A stretch of DNA of 64,000 nucleotides from Pseudobacillus wudalianchiensis. GTDB taxonomy: Bacteria; Bacillota; Bacilli; Bacillales; Domibacillaceae. The notes beneath the pieces are model-generated. The model made no database searches, was not told the origin of the DNA, and saw only the letters and a list, made by a program, of their open reading frames with translations. Shown one piece after another: positions 18,998 to 27,198 of this stretch. Positions within the stretch are counted from its first letter, which is position 1; each line of letters starts with the position of its first letter. Location of the stretch: positions 213,791-277,790 of the forward strand of contig NZ_MAYT01000023.1 of NCBI RefSeq assembly GCF_001685015.1, read 5' to 3'. The position numbers and the translations under genes were made by a program.

Positions 18998-19171
18998 TAA
19001 TCCGCATTATTAAGCCGCTCTCATCTTACGTTCTTTTCTTTAAAGTCCCGATTTTAAAATTTCGTAAACATTCCATATCAATGGGCTCTTTTCTGCGACT
19101 CAACCATCTTATTGGAAACTCTCAATTCTCTATTAGCCACATAGAAGCTGCTTTATCGCCAGACAAAAGAA

Positions 19172-19203
19172 GGAGCCCGTTTGCTTAAAAACCATCGGCC
19201 TCC
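19172..19203 (-). terminator. Intrinsic terminator of DUF1028 gene
   Basis: GGAGCCCG pairs with CGGCCTCC with one internal mismatch. On the minus strand TTCTTTTGTC follows. It lies about 65 bases after the DUF1028 stop codon. Confidence 0.65.
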
Positions 19204-19267
19204 TCCCGTCAGCAGCAATAAATAATCAAAATTATTTCACTCTAATAAAGTTCCATGATCTTGCCCG

Positions 19268-19957
19268 TTATTCATCTCCTTTTACTCCATAAGAAGGGGC
19301 AAGTTCAGGTTCAACGGCCCGAATTTTATAATCTTTTGCCTGCGGACCGTAAATTTCCCATACTTTTTTCAAATCAGCAAGTGGATCGTCGCTATAATCT
19401 ACACGTAAATCAACATAAGCAAATGGAGCATCCGGATGATAGACTAGCAGGGCAATAGAATGCTCTTGATCAAGCTCCCCTCCCATATGAAACCCAAGCT
19501 CGATCGCTGAAATTAACCGTTCCGGCAAAGAAAGGTCCGTCCTTTCTAAGAAACGCTGCCCCATCGCTTCTGGAATAGCCCGATCACTTAATAGATTGCC
19601 GATACAGGCTACATTCTCTGCATAAAACTCTCCGTGTACACCAAGTGCTCTTTCACCAGTAAACACACCGGATTTTCCCTTCGCATCTACGACAGCCAGC
19701 TGTCTAAATTCAGGAAATTCAGAAGCTGCAATCATTGTCCGAATAGCTGATTGCGCATCATACCCTTTTTCTAGAGTGGATAACCCTATATCGGCAAGTC
19801 TTGGATCTGTCACATTCTGCGTCAGAATCACCCCTACATTCGACCTAACCCAAGGACACCGTGCACCAACGGACGGGCTGCTAGAAGTCACGACAGCTCC
19901 TAAAGCGCCCGTTGCTGCACATCGCCCTGCTACCGAAAATGTGTTTGTTATTTTCAT
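19268..19957 (-). CDS. DUF1028 family protein
   Basis: This 229-residue protein is of the DUF1028 type. It has an N-terminal FSVAGRCAATGALGAVVTSSSPSVGAR-like beta-rich start, a PWVRSNVGVILTQN segment, then GYDAQSAI and a late VDLRVDYSDDPLADL segment. The family has an Ntn-hydrolase-like fold, and its reaction is not established as far as I know. It occurs in catabolic clusters with RidA and amidohydrolases. Here it is transcribed after the flavin monooxygenase and FAD synthetase genes, probably in the same operon, and may act on a hydroxylated or ring-opened product (inference). Confidence 0.8.
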   Translation of the reverse strand: MKITNTFSVAGRCAATGALGAVVTSSSPSVGARCPWVRSNVGVILTQNVTDPRLADIGLSTLEKGYDAQSAIRTMIAASEFPEFRQLAVVDAKGKSGVFTGERALGVHGEFYAENVACIGNLLSDRAIPEAMGQRFLERTDLSLPERLISAIELGFHMGGELDQEHSIALLVYHPDAPFAYVDLRVDYSDDPLADLKKVWEIYGPQAKDYKIRAVEPELAPSYGVKGDE

Positions 19958-20044
19958 ATAAAATTCCTCCTTGAAAATAAGAAGCTGCAGACAGCATCAA
20001 TGCCGCTCCGTTTACTCAATAAACCATATAAAAAGCTTATTCCT

Positions 20045-20629
20045 TTAACCACTCATCGATATATCTGCTGCATAGGATTGGAGCGATCGGAAAGAGTCTA
20101 GGCACTCCTCTCCCAGCAGCTCTTTCGCTCGGGAGTAGTGACCCTGCTGTAACAACTTTCGAATGCGGGTAGAAGAAATTTTTTCGCCTTCCTTACACAT
20201 TAAAGGATTTACAATTCCTACGTAGAAATAACGGCGCAGCACTTCGATTGTCCCTTTTTTATTTTTACCAAATAAAAAGTCAGGACCTTCCCAAATTTCA
20301 ATTGGGTTCATTTCCTGCAGCTCTGCAATAAAGTCTAGAACTTCCTTTTTCGTAAAGGCTTCATCAAAAGGCCCCACAATCACATGATCAGCTCCGATTC
20401 TTTCAAGTGCCTGTAGCTTCTCTTCTACCGACATTAACTGTTGACACCCTTTGAAAAAGACCTTGGGAGGAGGATCAAAGGTATAGACAACAAAAGGAAC
20501 TTTAAGCTGATCAGCCCGCTCTTTTGCTTTTGATAGTAATGCCTGATGCCCCTTGTGAATGCCGTCAAGCGCACCAATCGTTAGAACAGATGCAGAAAGC
20601 TGTAAAGTACCTGGTGTATGAATATCCAA
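20045..20629 (-). CDS. Stand-alone FAD synthetase (RibF N-terminal-like) domain
   Basis: This 194-residue protein matches only the FMN adenylyltransferase half of bifunctional RibF. Seen are the nucleotidyltransferase motif GALDGIHKGHQALL (about 17-30), TFDPPPKVFF (about 50) and EKISSTRIRKLL (about 147). The riboflavin kinase domain is absent; normal RibF is about 310 residues. It would make FAD from FMN and ATP. It is 115 bases downstream of the flavin monooxygenase gene and upstream of DUF1028, so a role in supplying FAD to this operon is likely. The TTG start follows GGGGAAGG. A short copy of the dispersed palindromic repeat sits between it and the monooxygenase gene. Confidence 0.8.
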   Translation of the reverse strand: MDIHTPGTLQLSASVLTIGALDGIHKGHQALLSKAKERADQLKVPFVVYTFDPPPKVFFKGCQQLMSVEEKLQALERIGADHVIVGPFDEAFTKKEVLDFIAELQEMNPIEIWEGPDFLFGKNKKGTIEVLRRYFYVGIVNPLMCKEGEKISSTRIRKLLQQGHYSRAKELLGEECLDSFRSLQSYAADISMSG

Positions 20630-20659
20630 TGAAACCTTCCCCTTTCTATTTTAAAAATT

Positions 20660-20738
20660 GGCTCTGTTGTACTTAGTTGTTGGTCTTCGCTGCATTCAGA
20701 TGCCTTCTATAAAAACAACTTTCGCCTTTAACAGAGAC
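20660..20738. repeat. Internally deleted copy of palindromic dispersed repeat
   Basis: This 79-base copy keeps both ends, GGCTCTGTTGTACTTAGTTGTT at the left (shown here as the element end, positions 20660-20681) and AACAGAGAC at the right. The GC-rich core is lost. It lies between the monooxygenase stop and the FAD synthetase start, inside an apparent operon. Confidence 0.75.
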
Positions 20739-20744
20739 TAAAAA

Positions 20745-22208
20745 TTAAAGATTGGTAACTGGTACAGCTGGTTTTAAATCTGCTGCTTTTCGAACTAATT
20801 CTCGTTGAGCTTCTGCATTAAAGTTGTTAAAAACGGCCATTTGCTGAGCGAATGGCGGACTTTGAGCGAACAATTCAAACGTTGTACGATGGCCTGCATA
20901 AGAGGAATTCAAAAGATCTCTTGCGAAATAAAGCAGCTTTCCTCTTTCTTCGGCGCTCCACTCGCTAACAGAATAATATTTATCCATGTATTCTTGAATC
21001 GCTGGATCAGCCATCGTAGCAGAATCCGGCGTTACCGCTAATTGTCCTCCAACAAGCTCTCTCGTTAAATGAGCCATAGCTGGGAAATTAGATAAAGCAA
21101 AGACCCGTCCAGTGTAAAGCAGCGATTGATTTGGCATCATCAAGCCGCCCGGACTTATTTCTGCATTCGCAACAGCTGCGGTCAAATGAGCATTGATGCC
21201 TTCACGGTAATTAATGAGTTCAGATATTTTTTCTTTTACTGCTTGCAGCTGTGTGAGACCTGTTTGTTCAACGTTTAATAACGCCACTCCAATTAAATAA
21301 TCCGCTCGACGCAGCATTCTAAGTGTATAGTTGAAGCCAGAATAACGATGAAGAGTAGAACGAATATAAGCAGCAGATTCTAAAGAGCGGTGAAATAAGA
21401 CATTTTCCCATGGAATTAAAACGTTATCAAAGATAAGAAGAGTATCAATTTCTTCAAATTTAGTAGCAATTGGATAATCGGTTTCAGTTTTATTCGTTCC
21501 GAGAGAAGTACGGCAAATATGCTTTAATCCAGGTGAGCCCATATCACAGATAAAACCACAAGCGAACGGAGCCATTTTTTCTGAGCCGGCATTCCAATCT
21601 AAAATGGTCGGCTTCACAAACGCTTGGTGGGCATAAGCAGCAGCTGTTTCAAACTTTGCCCCCGTAACCACAATTCCTTTATCATTTTCTTCAACAACAT
21701 GAAGCAATGTTCCGCCGTCTTTCCCGCTGAATAATTTGCTGCGGTCACCTTTTGGGTCCGTGTTAGCCGATACGTGGAATAAATCTTCTCGTGCGACACG
21801 ATCGATATGATAATCAATATTTTTGGCGTAAGTAGGATCAATTTCCTTTAATCGATCTTTGGCATCATATAAGGACCACATTTCACCAATCGTTTCATCC
21901 CCAACGCGGTACACGACTCCGCCTAAATCATCAAGAACAGTTTCTACGTGCGTACGAATAGCCGTTAAGTCTTCTTTTGTTGTCGGTGCCTGATAGGCGC
22001 GGGAAACTCTTTCTCCATCTTCAAGTGTTGTCGTTAAGATGTCTTTGTACTGGTCTTCAAAAGCCATATCGTACATTCTAGCTTTTACATCTATAATCGG
22101 TTTAAAAGACGGATGCTCTGCCAAATTTGTTACTCTCTCGCCATCAATGTAAACTTCCCGACCATCATTCAATGATTCACGGTATTGCTTGCCCGTCATT
22201 AAAGCCAT
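20745..22208 (-). CDS. HpaB-type FADH2-dependent monooxygenase
   Basis: This 487-residue protein is of the 4-hydroxyphenylacetate 3-monooxygenase large-component family, which uses reduced FAD and oxygen to hydroxylate phenols or related rings. Seen are the N-terminal TGKQYRESLNDGREVYIDGE, DPKGDRS (about 150), VVTGAKFETAAAYAH (about 186) and the helical C-terminal half with LVGGQLAVTPDSA. The adjacent upstream flavin reductase forms the usual two-component system. The natural substrate need not be 4-hydroxyphenylacetate: no ring-cleavage dioxygenase or other hpa gene is near. The context of RidA, DUF1028 and amidases suggests a nitrogen compound. The start follows AAGGAGG. Confidence 0.88.
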   Translation of the reverse strand: MALMTGKQYRESLNDGREVYIDGERVTNLAEHPSFKPIIDVKARMYDMAFEDQYKDILTTTLEDGERVSRAYQAPTTKEDLTAIRTHVETVLDDLGGVVYRVGDETIGEMWSLYDAKDRLKEIDPTYAKNIDYHIDRVAREDLFHVSANTDPKGDRSKLFSGKDGGTLLHVVEENDKGIVVTGAKFETAAAYAHQAFVKPTILDWNAGSEKMAPFACGFICDMGSPGLKHICRTSLGTNKTETDYPIATKFEEIDTLLIFDNVLIPWENVLFHRSLESAAYIRSTLHRYSGFNYTLRMLRRADYLIGVALLNVEQTGLTQLQAVKEKISELINYREGINAHLTAAVANAEISPGGLMMPNQSLLYTGRVFALSNFPAMAHLTRELVGGQLAVTPDSATMADPAIQEYMDKYYSVSEWSAEERGKLLYFARDLLNSSYAGHRTTFELFAQSPPFAQQMAVFNNFNAEAQRELVRKAADLKPAVPVTNL

Positions 22209-22280
22209 ATTACTTCCTCCTTTTCATTTCCTGGTTTTTTGAAAGAGCTTACATATGATTAATTGGTTTTTACACTTTCC

Positions 22281-22793
22281 TTAAGATTGCTTAAACTGTC
22301 CAAATTTTCCTTTGAAGTACACGAGAGGATCTCCGCTTGCTGCTTCAGCTTTTTGAACTTCTGCAAGAAAAACGGAATGAGTACCGCCTGTTACCTCTTC
22401 GACCACCCGGCATTCAATCTGCGCAAGCGTATCATGTAACACAGGGTTCCCAAGCTCTCCATAAGACATATTGACATCTTTAAACTTTTCCGTGTTCGCT
22501 CTAGCAAATTGCAGGGCCAGTCCACCTTGATGTTCAGCAAGAATATTGACCGTAAAGGAACCAACTTTTGAAATAGTGTGGCATGTGCCTGTACTCTTGT
22601 TAGCGCAAACAAGAAGCATAGGCGGTTCCAGAGAAACAGAGCTTACAGCGCTGGCTGTAATACCGTAGTCAACGTCATCTTCTCTCACAGTAATAATGGA
22701 CACGCCGCTCGTAAAGTGACTTATCACGTTCCTGAATTCTTCAGAACTTACTAACTTTGAAGAGTTATTTTCTTTAGAAGAAATCGTACTCAT
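22281..22793 (-). CDS. Flavin reductase (HpaC-like)
   Basis: This 170-residue protein of the flavin reductase-like FMN-binding split-barrel family would reduce free flavin with NAD(P)H for the partner monooxygenase. Seen are FTSGVSIITVR (about 27), YGITASAVSSVSLEPPMLLVCANK (about 43-66), a GSFTVNIL strand and FVEEVTGGTHSVFLAEV-like end. It is first in the transcript, 72 bases before the HpaB-type gene. A strong promoter, a shared-type palindrome and a CodY-like box lie upstream. Confidence 0.88.
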   Translation of the reverse strand: MSTISSKENNSSKLVSSEEFRNVISHFTSGVSIITVREDDVDYGITASAVSSVSLEPPMLLVCANKSTGTCHTISKVGSFTVNILAEHQGGLALQFARANTEKFKDVNMSYGELGNPVLHDTLAQIECRVVEEVTGGTHSVFLAEVQKAEAASGDPLVYFKGKFGQFKQS

Positions 22794-22818
22794 TTAACTC
22801 TCCTCCTTCTTCGTTTTT

Positions 22819-22901
22819 ATTTAAGGATTTTTTCTTTAATTATTCCTTAAATAAACTATACAAACTTCTTTTCTAGAAGTCAACAAAATTTTCTAAAAAT
22901 T
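22819..22901 (-). promoter_or_regulatory. Flavin reductase/monooxygenase operon promoter, palindrome and CodY-like box
   Basis: The minus strand has TTGACT (22878-22883), 17 bases and TATAGT (22855-22860). ATTTAAGGA-N5-TCTTTAATT (22819-22841) lies downstream, and a second half-site is at 22843-22850. Bases 22887-22901 match the CodY consensus AATTTTCWGAAAATT at 14 of 15 positions, just upstream of the -35. Confidence 0.7.
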
Positions 22902-22954
22902 CTTTTAATAGTTTTCTCCTTTTAAACTCTAAATAAAAAGCGGCACATTCAAAA

Positions 22955-23006
22955 ATAGCCCTCTTATTTAAATAACAGAGCGCTGTCATTTAGATAAGAA
23001 GGCTAT
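22955..23006 (-). terminator. Intrinsic terminator of the regulator gene
   Basis: ATAGCC and GGCTAT plus CTTATTTAAAT and ATTTAGATAAG form a long, nearly continuous stem. On the minus strand TTTTTG follows. It insulates the regulator transcript from the flavin reductase promoter just downstream. Confidence 0.8.
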
Positions 23007-23027
23007 GATAGAAAGAGGTTAACATCA

Positions 23028-24347
23028 TTATGAATGATTTGCTGTTATATTCAGTCCTACTCGATATATTTTTCTTGGTCGTCCTCTTGAGGTCGGGGCT
23101 TCTTCGCCTATCTCTTCGGCAATCCCTACTTTTGTTAAATCGGTTAATATACGGCGGGCGTTTCGCTGAGTCATTTTTAGCCACTCCGCAATTTCAGACG
23201 CCGTAATGGCATTTCTTCCGAGACTTTTTTGGACAGCCATAATTTTATTGAAGGTTGTGATCGAGACCCCGCTCTGCTTCAATTTATCTCCTATTTCTTT
23301 ATTTTCATTTCTAAATCCAAAAGAGATACTTTGTTTGTCTTCAAGAGGACCTTTCACTACCCCATTGTTTTCCACGACGAATACCGAAAACTTCCCATAG
23401 TTTTGGGCGTGATGCAAAGCGAGGCGGGCATTTTCTTCAGCCGCTAAAGCGGTATCCCCATATCCAATGCCGATATTTGAAGGTAAATCGGTAATAAGAG
23501 CGATTTTTTCTAGCAATTGAACACTTTGTTCCCCAGCTTCTTGCAGTGAGCCTCTCGTGGAAAAAATAATATACGTTCCAATGCCAATGGCTACGAATGA
23601 TCCGGCTATCGTTTCACTAAAATCTAAAATGGCTGATTGCAATTCGAGATTCAATCGATGGAGCTCGTATGATAAAACATGGGGACTTTCAATCTTTTCC
23701 ATATTATCCATTTTGATGAGCATAACGGTAATTTGGGATTGCTTAAAATGAACAGTCTGCCAGTACTGAAGAGCTAAGCTGATCGTGGATCTTATATTGG
23801 CACGTGTGGGGGTACTGCGATACACAGGAATTCCTTTTACGCGAAGGTTCTCAAAAACATCACTTAAACATGTCACACACACAGAGACTTTTCCTTCATT
23901 AAATAAGTTAATGTGAAAATCACTAATCTCCTGAATCGGCGTGTACCCTTTATATTCATACCAGTAAATATTGTCATGTGTAATTTGCAAGTCTCCGTAC
24001 GTTTCATAAATATCTTTTTCATCCAACATATCTATACTAATGTTATTTAAACACTTTTGGTCTTTGTAACCTGCTTCTAGAAGGGCCTTCATAAAGCTTG
24101 AACCATTTAACTTCAGGTAAAAGAAAGGTTGATTGGATGTGCTTTTTTTGGCCAAAGTGTATGGGGTAAGACCCGAAAAAAGCCAGATATCGACTAAATG
24201 CTGATTCTCTTCCACGATGCTGGTTGTTTCTTCTGCACGACTATACACAAATGGAACAAGATCTAATTGGTTTTCATACTCTTTTGCTACTTCTTTAATT
24301 AACTGGATAGAATCCCTTGGTCCCACCACTCCAACTCTTGTTTTCAT
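23028..24347 (-). CDS. Transcriptional regulator with C-terminal winged HTH
   Basis: The 439-residue product has an N-terminal part resembling a ligand- or signal-binding Rossmann-like domain (VGVVGPRDSIQLIKEVAKEY). The middle part resembles a degenerate nucleotide-cyclase/GGDEF-like fold (NIGIGYGDTALAAEENARLAL, about 285-305). The C terminus is a winged helix (ITASEIAEWLKMTQRNARRIL, then GRPRKIYRV). I do not recognise a named regulator. It lies 23 bases behind the AbgA-like gene and just upstream of the monooxygenase operon, so it is the best local candidate to bind the palindromes found before five units. I chose ATG 24347, with GGAGGA seven bases upstream, over the GTG at 24353. Confidence 0.75.
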   Translation of the reverse strand: MKTRVGVVGPRDSIQLIKEVAKEYENQLDLVPFVYSRAEETTSIVEENQHLVDIWLFSGLTPYTLAKKSTSNQPFFYLKLNGSSFMKALLEAGYKDQKCLNNISIDMLDEKDIYETYGDLQITHDNIYWYEYKGYTPIQEISDFHINLFNEGKVSVCVTCLSDVFENLRVKGIPVYRSTPTRANIRSTISLALQYWQTVHFKQSQITVMLIKMDNMEKIESPHVLSYELHRLNLELQSAILDFSETIAGSFVAIGIGTYIIFSTRGSLQEAGEQSVQLLEKIALITDLPSNIGIGYGDTALAAEENARLALHHAQNYGKFSVFVVENNGVVKGPLEDKQSISFGFRNENKEIGDKLKQSGVSITTFNKIMAVQKSLGRNAITASEIAEWLKMTQRNARRILTDLTKVGIAEEIGEEAPTSRGRPRKIYRVGLNITANHS

Positions 24348-24370
24348 TCTCACTCCTCCTTTTTATCAAT

Positions 24371-25687
24371 TCAACTAACATGGAGAACGGAGCTAATTTC
24401 CATATTGACAACACAGCTGGCTAGTGTTTTGACTGCAATTGGCATAACTGCTTCATCAAAATCAAACTTTTCGTTATGATGGCCCGCAGCAAGCCTCGTG
24501 CCGAATACAACGTAAGCTGCCTGCCCGCCCAGTTCCTGAACACGCGCCATCATGTAAGTTGCATCTTCAGAACCACCTGATTGAAACGTATCTCTCACCG
24601 TATGTATTTCCTCAATATCATTTGCTTGATTACGCAGAAAACCGAGCAGTTCGTCACTTGATTGGCTTGTTTTTGCTTCACCGACAATTTCTACGCTTGA
24701 CGTGACTCCGTACATATCTCCTGCTGATTGAATAATCTTAATTGCTTTTTCGTACATAAATTCATTGATCTCCGTTGTCTCACCACGGGTTTCTACTTTA
24801 AGGAATGCTTTGTTTGGAATAATATTTCTTCCACTGCCAGCCTGCAATACTCCTACATTGATCCTTGAATGGCCGCCACTGTGCGGAGAGATCGCATGCA
24901 TATTTAACGAGGCCGTTGCCGCAGCCAAAAGCGCATTATTCCCCTGTTCAGGATTGGCACCGGCATGAGCTGCTTTACCCGAGAATGCTACGTCGAACTT
25001 TGTAGTAGCCAAAAAGCCTAAATCACTGCAAACAAACTCCCCTAGCTCAGCGCCCAGACCAATATGCAGAGCAATAAAAATATCCACATCGTCTACAACT
25101 CCGGCCTGGACCATCGACTTTGCTCCGCGCACTCCTTCTTCCGAAGGCTGGAAGATCAGCTTGAAACGGCCCTTTAATTGGTCTTTCATATTCGCTAGCA
25201 CATAAGCGATCCCTAAACCAATCGCCATATGAGCATCATGGCCGCATGCGTGCATCATGTTCTCATTTACTGAAGCAAACCCTTCTCTCGCAGGACGATG
25301 GCCTCCATCGTAGGATTCTTGTATATCCAAAGCGTCAATATCAAAGCGCAGCCCGATTGTCGGTCCAGGGTGTCCCGTATCCAAAACTCCAACAACTCCT
25401 GTAAAACCTCCAGAAAACTGTTCAACCCAATTTAGGTCTGCCCCTTGGATAGACGCTCTTCTCTTTTGCCGCTCCAACGTTTCTGCATTAGGTACCCCCA
25501 TCCGTGATTTCTCATCCACGACATCTTGCCCCGTTGCAAGTTCATACCCCCAGCTAGACAGCTTAGAAGCTATGATAGAAGCAGTCCGAAATTCTACCCA
25601 TCCAGACTCCGGATGTCTATGAAAGTCTCGGCGCCATTCGACTAACGACTGACTAATTTCTTTCGTCAAACTTGAAACCCGACTCAT
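24371..25687 (-). CDS. AbgA-like M20 amidohydrolase
   Basis: This 438-residue Zn/Mn peptidase is closely similar in layout to p-aminobenzoyl-glutamate hydrolase subunit A. Seen are WRRDFHRHPESGWVEFRTA (about 19-37), the metal-binding MMHACGHDAHMAIG (about 145), IFQPSEEGVRGA (about 178), HIGLG (about 206) and the C-terminal AAGHHNEKFDFDEAV (about 405). It cleaves an amide between an amino acid and an acyl or aryl group. No AbgB-like partner subunit and no AbgT transporter are adjacent, so the substrate may differ from folate breakdown products. I chose the ATG at 25687 after GAGG. It is transcribed with the regulator. Confidence 0.85.
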   Translation of the reverse strand: MSRVSSLTKEISQSLVEWRRDFHRHPESGWVEFRTASIIASKLSSWGYELATGQDVVDEKSRMGVPNAETLERQKRRASIQGADLNWVEQFSGGFTGVVGVLDTGHPGPTIGLRFDIDALDIQESYDGGHRPAREGFASVNENMMHACGHDAHMAIGLGIAYVLANMKDQLKGRFKLIFQPSEEGVRGAKSMVQAGVVDDVDIFIALHIGLGAELGEFVCSDLGFLATTKFDVAFSGKAAHAGANPEQGNNALLAAATASLNMHAISPHSGGHSRINVGVLQAGSGRNIIPNKAFLKVETRGETTEINEFMYEKAIKIIQSAGDMYGVTSSVEIVGEAKTSQSSDELLGFLRNQANDIEEIHTVRDTFQSGGSEDATYMMARVQELGGQAAYVVFGTRLAAGHHNEKFDFDEAVMPIAVKTLASCVVNMEISSVLHVS

Positions 25688-25782
25688 CACGTTCCTCATC
25701 CCCCAATATGTATGATTTGATTAAACGGCTAGTAAGAGAATTTTACATGAGAACTTTAACAGATCTACTAAATAAGACAAAA

Positions 25783-25810
25783 AAGGAGAACGTTTTCGCA
25801 CGCACTCCTT
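25783..25810 (-). terminator. Intrinsic terminator after fdhD
   Basis: AAGGAG and CTCCTT with inner ACG/CGT pairing form the stem. On the minus strand TTTTTTG follows. It separates fdhD from the AbgA-like gene downstream. Confidence 0.7.
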
Positions 25811-25904
25811 TTCTCTCTCTTTCATTATAATTCAGACTAGTTTGTCAAAACAAGTCTGTAAAAAAATGGACAAAGAATTCGAAATTAAGAGTTTATTTGT
25901 GTTA

Positions 25905-26711
25905 TTAATTATTCTCTCCATGTAGATCGATCCGTTCTGGACATGTATAGACGTTCAAAGATCGATCACGGATGAATCCAACCGTTGTAATGTTTAATTC
26001 CTCCGCTAACTGTAGAGCAAGCTCTGTAGGAGCCGACTTCGTTAACACAATTTCACAGCCGATTTTGGCAACCTTCGATAAAATTTCTGAAGACAGGCGT
26101 CCACTGAATACGAGTACTTTATCGCTAATAGAAATGCTGTTTCTAATACAATATCCGTAAATTTTGTCAAGGGCATTATGACGGCCAATATCCATCCGAC
26201 TCAGCATCATTCCATTTTTATCACATAAAGCAGCGTTGTGAACGCCGCCCGTCTCATGAAAAAGAGCAGCAGACTGCTGCATGTCATTCATTAGCCGAAA
26301 ACAATCTTCCGGGGAAAGCTTAACATGAATTCCATCCATTTTTTTAGCTGTTAAGGCATCATTCACAAAAACAAACCCCTGCCTGCTCATCCCGCAGCAA
26401 GAGGTGATGTATCGTTTACTTTGAAAGCGCTGGGAGTAAGGGTTCAACTTACTCGTTTCCACGTAGACATAGCCTTCTTTTTCTTGTAAACGAATATCTT
26501 TAATATCTTCATAGCGGCGGACGATTCCTTCCGAAGCTAGGTAACCAATGACCATGTCTTCGATATATTCCGGCGTACAGACCATTGTGACAAACTCTTC
26601 GCCATTTATTTTAATCGTCACGGGGTATTCTGTTACGACGAGGTCTTCCGTATATTGAACCTTCCCGTTTGTAACACGAAGAATACTTCGCTTTACCTCT
26701 GTCTTATTCAC
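25905..26711 (-). CDS. fdhD: Formate dehydrogenase accessory sulfurtransferase FdhD
   Basis: FdhD transfers sulphur from a cysteine desulfurase to the bis-MGD cofactor and is needed for active formate dehydrogenase. The 268-residue product shows the FdhD fold with TEYPVTIKINGEEF, the Cys-containing loop TSCCGMSRQGF (about 126) and LSRMDIGRHNALDKIYG (about 171-187), plus a VFSGRLSSEIL strand. It follows the DUF2294 gene by 12 bases and is divergent from fdhA. The GTG at 26711 has a better-spaced AGAAGG than the GTG at 26720. Confidence 0.9.
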   Translation of the reverse strand: MNKTEVKRSILRVTNGKVQYTEDLVVTEYPVTIKINGEEFVTMVCTPEYIEDMVIGYLASEGIVRRYEDIKDIRLQEKEGYVYVETSKLNPYSQRFQSKRYITSCCGMSRQGFVFVNDALTAKKMDGIHVKLSPEDCFRLMNDMQQSAALFHETGGVHNAALCDKNGMMLSRMDIGRHNALDKIYGYCIRNSISISDKVLVFSGRLSSEILSKVAKIGCEIVLTKSAPTELALQLAEELNITTVGFIRDRSLNVYTCPERIDLHGENN

Positions 26712-26723
26712 TATGTTCACCTT

Positions 26724-27068
26724 CTAAACAATATTTTTATCGAAGACAAATACAGAAACAGCGATATCTTCTTCTACCTTAATATCTGAAAATAAATGAA
26801 CCAGTTTCGCGCCAACAAGCTCTTCCAATCCTTCTGGAGGACTAGAGGCATACACCTCTTGAATGAGCCTTGTTCTAGCCGCATGCACCATTTCTTTTCC
26901 TTCTGGGGTTTTAGCGATAAACTTTTCGGTTGGAGTTAAATTGCCGTACAAAGTGGAAATAGCCATATTTTCTACGAATACGCTATGAATTCGCTCCGGA
27001 CCTTTCCCGAGCAGATCCTTGCGAAGCTTGCGGATAATATCATTAAATGCATGAACTTTTTTGGACAT
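26724..27068 (-). CDS. DUF2294 family protein
   Basis: This 114-residue protein contains the DUF2294-type core: KLRKDLLGKGPERIHSVFVENMAI, then LTPTEKFIAKTPEGKEMVHAARTRLIQEVY. It has no signal peptide or membrane helix. The function is not established; members are often near formate dehydrogenase genes. It is first in an operon with fdhD, divergent from fdhA, which supports a link to formate dehydrogenase maturation or to its regulation. I chose the ATG at 27068 after GGGAG, not the GTG at 27092. Confidence 0.85.
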   Translation of the reverse strand: MSKKVHAFNDIIRKLRKDLLGKGPERIHSVFVENMAISTLYGNLTPTEKFIAKTPEGKEMVHAARTRLIQEVYASSPPEGLEELVGAKLVHLFSDIKVEEDIAVSVFVFDKNIV

Positions 27069-27163
27069 ACGTTTACTCTCCCTGCTGTTCACTTTTTTAG
27101 TAAAGGAATAATAACCAGCGTTTTTTCAATTATCCTAATATTCCTAATTAAACATTGTGTATC

Positions 27164-27192
27164 TTGTCTATTTTTTATCCAGACCTTATAAT
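27164..27192 (+). promoter_or_regulatory. Sigma-A promoter of the fdhA leader RNA
   Basis: TTGTCT (27164-27169), a 17-base spacer and TATAAT (27187-27192) lie on the plus strand. Transcription would begin near 27199, about 265 bases before the fdhA start codon. Confidence 0.7.
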
Positions 27193-27198
27193 AGGGAA

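Noticed and set aside
20745-22793. Standard 4-hydroxyphenylacetate (hpa) degradation
   Set aside because: Only the two monooxygenase components resemble hpa genes; no ring-cleavage or later hpa enzymes are present.
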